Program-made: the position numbers and the translations under genes
Shown here: one piece after another, positions 15,917 through 21,456 of the stretch
How positions within the stretch are numbered: position 1 is the stretch's first letter
Layout: every line of letters starts with the position of its first letter
Assembly (NCBI GenBank): GCA_003343885.1
Contig: QAKH01000046.1
Span: forward strand, 1-21,456
DNA from: Clostridiales bacterium
GTDB taxonomy: Bacteria > Bacillota > Clostridia > Oscillospirales > CAG-382
DNA: 21,456 nucleotides
Reading direction: 5' to 3'
The notes under the pieces: generated by a model
The model's input: the letters and a program-made list of their open reading frames with translations, nothing else
The model's database searches: none
What the model was told of the DNA's origin: nothing

Positions 15917-17263
15917 TCACTCCATAACATATTTTGAGTACATTCCAATTTCTTTTTGCGACACTAAAGCAGTTACCATAGTACCGTCCTGAGTATATTC
16001 AACGCTTTCGACTGTCGCATTTTTGTACAGGAAATTTACGCCGCCCTGTTCTGAAAACGGAAAAAGAAACACACAGCGCTTCTTCGTTGAAGCAAGGACT
16101 GCGTCAATCATTTCAAGCAGTTTATCAACGCCATATCCGTTTTTAGCAGAAATACATACTGATTGTTGTTGTTTTAGTTTTTCTTCCGGAGGAACAACTT
16201 CTGCAAGGTCGATTTTATTAAAAACATAAATTCTCGGTTTCTCCGCTGCATCTAAATCAATTAAGATCTGCTCCGTTACCCCAACCTTCATATCTATATC
16301 TTTGTCAGAAGCATCGGCAAGTACCAACACAACGTCTGCATATTTTACCTCATTAAGTGTTGACTTAAAAGCCTCGACAATTCCGTGCGGAAGCTTATTT
16401 ATAAAACCAACCGTATCAGACAAGAGTATTTCTTTTCCGGAAGGCAAAGTCATTTTTCTTACGGTAGGATCAAGAGTTGCAAAAAGTTTATTTTCACTAA
16501 GAACGCCTGCATTAGTCAAATAGTTTAAAAGCGTTGATTTTCCGGCGTTCGTGTATCCGGCTATCGCAACTGTCGGTATTCCGCTTTTTCCCCTTTTTAC
16601 CCGTTTTACATCCCGTTCTTTTTGAATTTCCGCAAGCTGCGCCTTAAGAGTTTGGATTCTTCGGTGAATATGGCGCCTGTCGGTTTCAAGCTGGGTTTCA
16701 CCCGGTCCTCTTGCGCCAATGCTTCCGCTTGTTCCACCTTGTCTTGAAAGCTGAAGTCCTTTTCCAGTCAATCGAGGCGCTGTATATTTAAGCTGTGCTA
16801 TTTCAACCTGTAATTTTCCCTCGGCAGTAACGGCATGCTTTGCAAAAATATCGAGAATAAGCATTGTTCTGTCGATAAGTCTTACAGAGTTATTTTGTTC
16901 GCTTGATTTATCGGTTTGAGCCGCAGAATTCAACAAATCTTCAAGATTTTTTATTTGAGACGGAGAAAGTTCTGCGTCCACAACAGCAAGAGAAATATTT
17001 TTAGCGGCGCAAAGCTCAGCGGCTTCTTTAGCCTTTCCGTAACCTATATACGACGCTGAATCAGGTGCATTTCTGCACTGCGTAACACAAAAAAAGCTTG
17101 CCTCGCAGTCTTTGTCAGGTAGTGAAGTTTCTGCGAGAGACTGTAGTTCGGCTATTGAATCAAGACATTCTTTTTCTTTTGCCGGCGAATCATATATTGA
17201 GATAAGCAGGATAGCTGTATTATTAGTATTTTCTCTATTTTCAAATAAATCTTTTACAGGCAT
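15917..17263 (-). CDS. hflX: Ribosome-splitting GTPase HflX
   Basis: GTPase that binds the 50S subunit and splits stalled ribosomes; 448 residues. The N-terminal HflX domain (about 15-165) includes YIGYGKAKE and VVDAELSPSQIKNLED. The signature GPGETQLETDRR (187-198) and a coiled-coil linker follow. The G domain has Walker A GYTNAGKST (236-244), ATLDPT (switch I), DTVGF (283-287), NKID (349-352) and SAK (372-374); all are intact. A C-terminal beta domain ends KEIGMYSKYVME. The ATG has GAGG 6 bases upstream. It is divergent from the small plus-strand gene, with a 137-base gap, and dgt follows 102 bases downstream. Confidence 0.96.
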   Translation of the reverse strand: MPVKDLFENRENTNNTAILLISIYDSPAKEKECLDSIAELQSLAETSLPDKDCEASFFCVTQCRNAPDSASYIGYGKAKEAAELCAAKNISLAVVDAELSPSQIKNLEDLLNSAAQTDKSSEQNNSVRLIDRTMLILDIFAKHAVTAEGKLQVEIAQLKYTAPRLTGKGLQLSRQGGTSGSIGARGPGETQLETDRRHIHRRIQTLKAQLAEIQKERDVKRVKRGKSGIPTVAIAGYTNAGKSTLLNYLTNAGVLSENKLFATLDPTVRKMTLPSGKEILLSDTVGFINKLPHGIVEAFKSTLNEVKYADVVLVLADASDKDIDMKVGVTEQILIDLDAAEKPRIYVFNKIDLAEVVPPEEKLKQQQSVCISAKNGYGVDKLLEMIDAVLASTKKRCVFLFPFSEQGGVNFLYKNATVESVEYTQDGTMVTALVSQKEIGMYSKYVME

Positions 17264-17400
17264 AGTATTCCTCTCAGATACAGTCTAAAATTGGTGTACC
17301 GGTAGTTTTCACATAAGAGTATAACCGGGAATAGGAGTAAATATAATAAAACGAGGATATATCAAAAAATCCGGTTATCTATCATGAAAGGGTGTAAAAT
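17264..17400. promoter_or_regulatory. Divergent intergenic region between hflX and ylmC/ymxH
   Basis: This 137-base gap should hold promoters for both directions. On the plus strand a TATAAT lies at 17342-17347 without a good -35 for sigma-A. On the minus strand a TATACT lies at 17320-17325, also without a good -35. An 8-base inverted repeat, ATAACCGG (17321-17328) and CCGGTTAT (17371-17378), brackets the plus-strand TATAAT, and a self-complementary TACCGGTA lies at 17297-17304. Exact promoters are not resolved. Confidence 0.35.
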
Positions 17401-17676
17401 ATGAATCAAATTACTCTTGACGAATTAAAAACAAAAGAAGTTATAAGTGTTAAGCAGTGCAGGCGGCTCGGCTACATAACCGACGCATGCATAGACTTGG
17501 AGTGCGGAAAAATCGTATCTTTTACCGTACGTGACTGCAGCGGATTTTTCCCGGTAAAAGGAGTGGAAACATGCGTCCCATGGGAGAGTATAAATAAAAT
17601 AGGCGATGACATAATTCTTGTAAACGCATGCTGTCCGGTTCCGGAAAAGGAGCAGAAAAAGAGTTTTTTAAAGTAG
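17401..17676 (+). CDS. YlmC/YmxH-family PRC-barrel protein (sporulation-associated)
   Basis: The only plus-strand gene, 91 residues. It is a compact PRC-barrel-like protein: ELKTKEVISVKQCRRLGYITDACIDLECGKIVSFTVRD is the family core, followed by VPWESINKIGDDIILV. Known members are widespread in spore-forming Firmicutes and several are expressed under sporulation sigma factors; the molecular role is unknown. AAAGGGTG lies about 6 bases before the ATG. Four to five cysteines in 91 residues is a high count. A strong hairpin follows 3 bases after the stop. Family assignment rests on the core motif and size. Confidence 0.88.
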   Translation: MNQITLDELKTKEVISVKQCRRLGYITDACIDLECGKIVSFTVRDCSGFFPVKGVETCVPWESINKIGDDIILVNACCPVPEKEQKKSFLK

Positions 17677-17679
17677 CCC

Positions 17680-17712
17680 GAAAGCGTCTGACCAGTCTGG
17701 TCAGACGCTTTC
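17680..17712. terminator. Bidirectional hairpin terminator between the convergent ylmC/ymxH gene and oadA
   Basis: A near-perfect palindrome with 16-base arms (17680-17695 and 17697-17712) around one central base; a realistic hairpin has 14 to 15 pairs and a 3-5 base loop. Arms begin GAAAGCG and end CGCTTTC, giving a short U run on either transcript. It starts 3 bases after the plus-strand stop and ends 16 bases before the oadA stop, so it can serve both genes. Confidence 0.85.
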
Positions 17713-17728
17713 AACATTATTAACGATA

Positions 17729-19123
17729 TCAGACGCTTGTAATTTTATTATCGTAATCAGTGCTTCGAGAAAGCTGATATTTATTAGCTTTTCTGTACTC
17801 GAAGAATTTGATTGCGACCTGATCGAACAAAGCGTACGAAAGCACGTCTTCATCCTGCTCAATATACTCAGCAATTTCAGCACGCAGCTTATCAAGCTCA
17901 GGCTTCAGATTATCAGCCGGACGGCATGTAATCTGCTTTTCGTCACCGATAATCTTCTTCTTAATCTCATCAGAGATGGGAAGCGGAGTTTTGCCGTATT
18001 CGCCGCGAACAAGCCCTTTGAACTCCTTAGTAACCATTTTGTAACGCTCGCCGGCAATTACATTCATAACTGCCTGAGTACCAACAATCTGGGAGGAAGG
18101 AGTAACAAGAGGCGGGTATCCAACGTCTGCTCTTACTCTCGGAACTTCTTCAAGAACTTCATTGAGCTTATCAGATTTATTAGCATTCTTGAGCTGAGAT
18201 ACAAGGTTGGAGAGCATTCCGCCCGGTACCTGATAAATAAGAGCGTTGACGTCTACCTTGAGAACCTTAGGATCAAGAAGTCCTTCTTTAATATACTTCT
18301 CACGAAGTTTATCAAACATCTTGGAAGGAACATCAAGTTTTTCAAGTGAAAGACCTGTATCATATTCTGTTCCCTGGAGTGTTGCAACAATTGATTCCGT
18401 CGGAGGCTGTGAAGTACCCATTGCGAGCGGAGACATTGCGGTGTCAACGATATCAACGCCAGCCTCAATAGCCTTGAGAAGAGTCATTGAAGCAAGTCCT
18501 GAAGTATAGTGAGTATGAAGCTGTATCGGCACTTTAACTGTGCTCTTCAAAGCTTTTACAAGATCATATGCATCGTAAGGTTTAAGCAGTCCGGCCATAT
18601 CTTTTATGCATATTGAATCAGCTCCCATTTCCTCAAGCTGCTTTGCATATTTTGCAAAGTACTCGGTTGTGTAAATAGGACCGGTTGTATAGCTGATAGC
18701 AGCCTGAACATGACCGCCTTCTTTTTTTGTTGCATTAATTGCTGTCTTAAGATTTCTCGAATCGTTAAGTGCATCAAAAATACGAATTATATCGATACCG
18801 TTAGCAATTGACTTCTGAACGAAATACTCAACAACATCATCAGCATAGTGACGATATCCAAGAATATTCTGACCTCTGAAAAGCATCTGAAGTTTAGAAT
18901 TTTTAATGTGGCTGCGTATAATTCTGAGTCTGTCCCACGGATCTTCGTTCAGAAAACGAAGGCAGGCATCAAATGTGGCACCGCCCCATACTTCCATAGA
19001 GTAGTAGCCAACATCGTTAAGTGAGTCAAGAATGGGAAGCATATCTTCAGTAGACATACGTGTTGCAAGGAGAGACTGATGAGAGTCACGCAACACTGTC
19101 TCCATTATTTTAACATTTGGCAT
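17729..19123 (-). CDS. oadA: Oxaloacetate decarboxylase alpha-type carboxyltransferase, without the biotin domain
   Basis: Moves the carboxyl group of oxaloacetate (or forms it from pyruvate in reverse) to biotin on the separate carrier protein; 464 residues. A DRE-TIM-type barrel with VLRDSHQSLLATR (D13 metal ligand), RIFDALND (115-122), the catalytic lysine in ICIKDMAGLL (K174) and LHTHYTSG (metal ligands H203, H205). The conserved C-terminal carboxyltransferase extension (RVRADVGYPPLVTPSSQIVG) is present, but the usual C-terminal biotinyl domain of about 130 residues is not; that function is supplied by the gene at 20428-20832. The ATG has AAAGGA 8 to 9 bases upstream. It is last in the decarboxylase operon. 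Pyruvate carboxylase subunit B is the alternative; the adjacent pump genes favour a decarboxylase. Confidence 0.93.
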   Translation of the reverse strand: MPNVKIMETVLRDSHQSLLATRMSTEDMLPILDSLNDVGYYSMEVWGGATFDACLRFLNEDPWDRLRIIRSHIKNSKLQMLFRGQNILGYRHYADDVVEYFVQKSIANGIDIIRIFDALNDSRNLKTAINATKKEGGHVQAAISYTTGPIYTTEYFAKYAKQLEEMGADSICIKDMAGLLKPYDAYDLVKALKSTVKVPIQLHTHYTSGLASMTLLKAIEAGVDIVDTAMSPLAMGTSQPPTESIVATLQGTEYDTGLSLEKLDVPSKMFDKLREKYIKEGLLDPKVLKVDVNALIYQVPGGMLSNLVSQLKNANKSDKLNEVLEEVPRVRADVGYPPLVTPSSQIVGTQAVMNVIAGERYKMVTKEFKGLVRGEYGKTPLPISDEIKKKIIGDEKQITCRPADNLKPELDKLRAEIAEYIEQDEDVLSYALFDQVAIKFFEYRKANKYQLSRSTDYDNKITSV

Positions 19124-19129
19124 AGTATT

Positions 19130-19176
19130 TTTCCTTTCTAACTAAAATGCAATTATTCCGTAATCCAACAAGGAAA
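19130..19176 (-). promoter_or_regulatory. Possible hairpin hiding the oadA ribosome binding site
   Basis: In the minus-strand RNA, UUUCCUU (from 19170-19176) can pair with AAGGAAA (from 19130-19136), which contains the oadA Shine-Dalgarno sequence. The 33-base loop makes it weak. It may link oadA translation to passing ribosomes or to a factor. The 59-base oadB-oadA gap holds nothing else. Confidence 0.25.
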
Positions 19177-19182
19177 GGTAAA

Positions 19183-20400
19183 TCAGTGAGGAATCATTGC
19201 CAAGAACACACCGGCAGCAACCGCTGAGCCTATAACGCCGGCAACATTCGGTCCCATGGCATGCATGAGAAGGAAGTTTGACGGATTCTCTTTCTGTCCT
19301 ACAACCTGCGAAACACGGGCTGCCATCGGAACAGCAGATACACCGGCAGAGCCGATAAGGGGATTTATGCGTCCCCCGGTTAAGAAGCACATAAGCTTTC
19401 CTATCATCAGACCTCCGAAAGTTGCGAAAGCAAACGCAATAAGTCCAAGCACAATTATCAGTATTGTCTGACCGGAAAGGAATGATGCGGCATCAGCCGT
19501 TACACCAACAGAAACACCCAAAAAGATGGTAACAATATTGCACAACTCATTTTGTGCGGTTTTCGAAAGTCTGTCAGTAACGCCGCAGACATTAAACAAG
19601 TTACCAAGCATCAGGAAACCAACAAGCGGTGTTGCGTCCGGCAGTATGAGAGCTACAATTGCTGTTACAGCAATCGGGAATATGATCTTTTCCGTCATTG
19701 AAACAGGACGGAGAGTTTCCATTTTGATAACACGCTCTTTTTTTGTCGTAACAAGCTTCATAATAGGCGGCTGAATAATAGGTATAAGCGCCATGTATGA
19801 ATACGCTGCAACAGCTATCGCACCAAGAAGGTCAGGCGCCAAAGTTTTGGTAACAAGTATTGCGGTAGGTCCGTCGGCGCCTCCGATAATGCCAATCGCA
19901 GCTGCAGCAGCAGGAGAAAAACCTATGCACAAAGCACCGACAAAGGCAACATATATACCAAACTGAGCACCTGCGCCGAGAAGCAGTGACTTGGGATTTG
20001 CAATCAAAGGAGTAAAGTCGGTCATAGCTCCAACTGCTAAAAATATAAGCGAAGGATATATTCCGAGCTTAACTCCGAGGTAAAGGAAATCCATCAGTCC
20101 GCCTGTTTGAACAATCTTAGCAATATCCATTTTAAAATCCACAGTATTCTGAATAAATAGATCTTTATGGAAAAGTTCAGCACCGGGCAGATTAGCCAAT
20201 AACATACCGAAAGCTATCGGCAAAAGGAGCAAAGGCTCAAACTTTTTGCCGATTGCAAGATACATCAGCACGCCGACAATGACGTACATGATGAGCGTTT
20301 TGTAGAAGTCCGGATTGAAAGTTGAGATACTGTCTGTAACTTCGTACAACAACTTGTATATACCGGTAGTCTCCCACAAATTCAAGAGATTTTCTAACAT
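19183..20400 (-). CDS. oadB: Sodium ion-translocating decarboxylase, beta subunit (OadB/GcdB/MmdB family)
   Basis: The membrane subunit that decarboxylates carboxybiotin and exports Na+ through the cytoplasmic membrane; 405 residues, the normal length. It has many hydrophobic helices, a re-entrant signature GGADGPTAI (173-181, with D176 as the Na+-site aspartate), and a C-terminal block GSAGVSAVPMAARVSQ with the conserved serine, then NPSNFLLMHAMGPNVAGVIGSA. The ATG has AGGGGTG about 7 bases upstream and lies 27 bases after the biotin carrier stop. The family is shared by oxaloacetate, methylmalonyl-CoA and glutaconyl-CoA decarboxylases, so the subunit does not itself fix the substrate. Confidence 0.95.
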   Translation of the reverse strand: MLENLLNLWETTGIYKLLYEVTDSISTFNPDFYKTLIMYVIVGVLMYLAIGKKFEPLLLLPIAFGMLLANLPGAELFHKDLFIQNTVDFKMDIAKIVQTGGLMDFLYLGVKLGIYPSLIFLAVGAMTDFTPLIANPKSLLLGAGAQFGIYVAFVGALCIGFSPAAAAAIGIIGGADGPTAILVTKTLAPDLLGAIAVAAYSYMALIPIIQPPIMKLVTTKKERVIKMETLRPVSMTEKIIFPIAVTAIVALILPDATPLVGFLMLGNLFNVCGVTDRLSKTAQNELCNIVTIFLGVSVGVTADAASFLSGQTILIIVLGLIAFAFATFGGLMIGKLMCFLTGGRINPLIGSAGVSAVPMAARVSQVVGQKENPSNFLLMHAMGPNVAGVIGSAVAAGVFLAMIPH

Positions 20401-20427
20401 TGAACAGCACCCCTATCTCGTTTATGC

Positions 20428-20832
20428 TCAAGCGAGAGTAAAGAGCACGTCACCGGCATTAACACTTGAGCCTTTCTGAGCTACTACCGAGGTAATCTTG
20501 CCGTCCTTGGGAGCAGGAACTTCATTTTCCATTTTCATTGCCTCCAGTAAGCAAAGAACATCACCTGCTTTTACCGTGTCACCAACCTTAACATTTACAC
20601 TAAGAATAGTACCGTTAAGAGGCGCTTCAACAGGGTCGCCGGCGCCGGCGGGAGCCGGTGCTGCAGCAGGAGCTGCGGGAGCTGCAGGCTTGGGAGCCGA
20701 TACAGGAGCGGACACGGGAGCCGCAGGTGCTGCTGCGGGAGCCGCAGGTGCTGTGAAGACAGCGGAACCAACTTCTTCAACTGTTACATCGTAAACATTG
20801 CCGTTTACTGTTACACTATATTGCTTTGCCAT
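20428..20832 (-). CDS. Biotin carboxyl carrier protein of the decarboxylase
   Basis: Carries the carboxyl group on biotin between the carboxyltransferase and the beta subunit; 134 residues. An N-terminal beta segment (1-22) is followed by a long Ala/Pro linker (about 27-65, APAAPAAAPAAPVSAPVSAP and on), then the biotinyl domain (66-134) with the biotinylation site LEAMKMENE (K100). This is the gcdC/mmdC type of layout. AGGAG lies 8 bases before the ATG. The linker is encoded by GC-rich repeats unlike the rest of the window, which reflects its composition rather than transfer. It lies between oadG and oadB, as expected. Confidence 0.95.
   Translation of the reverse strand: MAKQYSVTVNGNVYDVTVEEVGSAVFTAPAAPAAAPAAPVSAPVSAPKPAAPAAPAAAPAPAGAGDPVEAPLNGTILSVNVKVGDTVKAGDVLCLLEAMKMENEVPAPKDGKITSVVAQKGSSVNAGDVLFTLA
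20715..20753 (-). repeat. 18-base direct repeat with 21-base period in the Ala/Pro linker
   Basis: Identical 18-base copies at 20715-20732 and 20736-20753 encode APAAP-type heptads of the biotin carrier linker. The 21-base period keeps the frame, so linker length could vary between strains by slippage. Confidence 0.75.
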
Positions 20833-20874
20833 TTCAATTCTCCTATCTTTCGGAATATCCGAACAAAAATTATA

Positions 20875-21273
20875 TTACTTTCTTCTTTTAAATGATACAA
20901 CACGAAAAGATCCGACTGCTTCACCACAGGCAGAACGATAAGCAGCTATAGCTGCAGATATAACCGCTACAAGCTCTTCATCAGTGCCTGCTGAAACAAC
21001 AGTTGCAGGGGCAGGGACAGATTCCGGTGCAACTACATGCTGATTGGTACTTTCATGAACATCAACTTTCTTTGCGGGAAGCTCACTTTTCTTTTTTCCG
21101 GTTGAAGCACCGTAAAAAAAGACTTTGAACAAAGCAAGAATAGCCCACAGTAATGCCAATACAGCAAAAACTATCAGGAGTCCAAGCAGAGATAACGGCA
21201 ATCCATAAGCCAAAGCGTCGGAAACCGATTCAAATGGAACCTTTGTGTTTATTTCGAGAAATTGTGTAATCAT
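20875..21273 (-). CDS. oadG: OadG-family sodium pump decarboxylase gamma subunit
   Basis: Small membrane-anchored subunit that assembles the decarboxylase complex; 132 residues. One membrane helix (about 25-53), then a charged, proline-rich cytoplasmic tail (KKKSELPAKKVDVHE) and a C-terminal segment TDEELVAVISAAIAAYRSA ending RVVSFKRRK, which is the OadG_beta pattern. I chose the ATG at 21273 with GGTGGTG 5 bases upstream; the in-frame TTG at 21294 has no site. It lies between the partial carboxyltransferase gene and the biotin carrier gene. The C-terminal ISAAIAAYR segment is shared by gamma subunits of the methylmalonyl-CoA type. Confidence 0.88.
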   Translation of the reverse strand: MITQFLEINTKVPFESVSDALAYGLPLSLLGLLIVFAVLALLWAILALFKVFFYGASTGKKKSELPAKKVDVHESTNQHVVAPESVPAPATVVSAGTDEELVAVISAAIAAYRSACGEAVGSFRVVSFKRRK

Positions 21274-21306
21274 TTTTTCACCACCGTTTGACAATATTAC
21301 TCAGCA

Positions 21307-21456
21307 TTAAAGCTTTGCAAATTCCGACTTCATGGAAAGCATTTCCATAGAGGAAGCAATCTTTGCGCGAAGCTGTTCATCAGAAATAATATCGTCGCTC
21401 TGTCCGGCATTAGCCGCAAGAAGATGTGTATAAGAGAACGGTCTCCGCCCGCAGAA
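21307..21456 (-). CDS. Carboxyltransferase subunit, methylmalonyl-CoA/propionyl-CoA type (C-terminal fragment)
   Basis: The last 49 codons of a gene entering from the right edge. The segment AANAGQSDDIISDEQLRAKIASSMEMLSMKSE fits the C-terminus of the MmdA/PccB carboxyltransferase family (A-A-x-x-G-x-x-D-D-I-I-x-x-x-x-x-R pattern, then a helix with ML). It ends FAKL, without the usual KKHGNxPL tail. It is the first visible gene of the decarboxylase operon, 33 bases before oadG. The first 13 or so residues (FCGRRPFSYTHLL) do not fit the family and overlap a sequence matching the synthetic Tn5 mosaic end (21422-21440), so the frame beyond about 21421 should not be trusted. Assignment rests on a short fragment and on operon context. 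Confidence 0.6.
   Translation of the reverse strand, partial: FCGRRPFSYTHLLAANAGQSDDIISDEQLRAKIASSMEMLSMKSEFAKL
21422..21440 (+). other. Match to the Tn5 (Nextera) mosaic end; probable library artefact
   Basis: AGATGTGTATAAGAGA at 21422-21437 equals the first 16 of 19 bases of the synthetic Tn5 mosaic end; over all 19 aligned bases, 17 agree. It lies 19 bases from the right edge. Natural IS50 ends differ from this hybrid sequence, so an adapter remnant in the assembly is more likely than a transposon. Confidence 0.65.

Noticed and set aside
20498..20794. Plus-strand open frame rich in Ala/Gly opposite the biotin carrier gene
   Set aside because: A composition effect of the GC-rich Ala/Pro linker on the other strand; no ribosome binding site or family motif.
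21422..21440. Genuine Tn5/IS50 transposon end
   Set aside because: The match is to the synthetic hybrid mosaic end, not to natural IS50 ends, and no transposase or resistance gene is present.
1..21456. CRISPR array, tRNA/rRNA gene, prophage, toxin-antitoxin or defence island
   Set aside because: No regularly spaced repeats, no cloverleaf-like gap, no integrase or restriction genes; the gaps are too short and the genes are core functions.

Overview
The window reads as chromosomal housekeeping DNA from a low-to-moderate GC Gram-positive anaerobe of the class Clostridia, possibly an uncultured gut lineage. Supporting signs are AGGAGG-type ribosome binding sites, a perfect CIRCE operator before groES-groEL, the Firmicutes pairs yqhQ-prmC and dnaG-rpoD, a YlmC/YmxH-type sporulation-associated gene, and a sodium-pumping biotin decarboxylase operon typical of fermenters. 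I cannot place it below class with confidence. No rRNA, tRNA, CRISPR array, insertion sequence, integrase or phage gene was found. All genes lie on the minus strand except one small gene (ylmC/ymxH).

Layout from left to right (minus-strand genes are transcribed right to left). Positions 1-1200: groES and the 5' third of groEL, with a sigma-A promoter, CIRCE and an A-tract region upstream. Positions 1221-4194: a metallophosphoesterase, a PHP-domain phosphoesterase and a THUMP-type rRNA methyltransferase, tightly packed. Positions 4256-7444: a four-helix membrane protein, an SGNH hydrolase, prmC and yqhQ, with a hairpin between yqhQ and prmC. Positions 7533-14701: a gene string transcribed as dnaG, rpoD, mtnN, penicillin-binding protein 2 and a DUF3810-type zinc-peptidase membrane protein, started by a good sigma-A promoter at 14753-14781. 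Positions 14786-17263: dgt and hflX. Positions 17401-17676: the only plus-strand gene, closed by a strong hairpin shared with the convergent operon. Positions 17729-21456: a decarboxylase operon in transcription order carboxyltransferase (partial), oadG, biotin carrier, oadB, oadA.

Functional themes: protein folding (GroESL), translation (PrmC, rRNA methyltransferase, HflX), replication and transcription (DnaG, RpoD), nucleotide and SAM-derivative clean-up (Dgt, MtnN), wall synthesis (PBP2), and energy conservation by decarboxylation coupled to Na+ export. Intergenic gaps are short; none exceeds about 175 bases.

I found no convincing undescribed defence or mobile system. The points most worth a second look are: a 16-base exact match to the synthetic Tn5 mosaic end 19 bases from the right edge, which suggests a library artefact; two unrelated carboxyltransferase genes flanking one set of pump genes; the PBP2/zinc-peptidase overlap in the sigma-factor gene string; and several unexplained inverted repeats.
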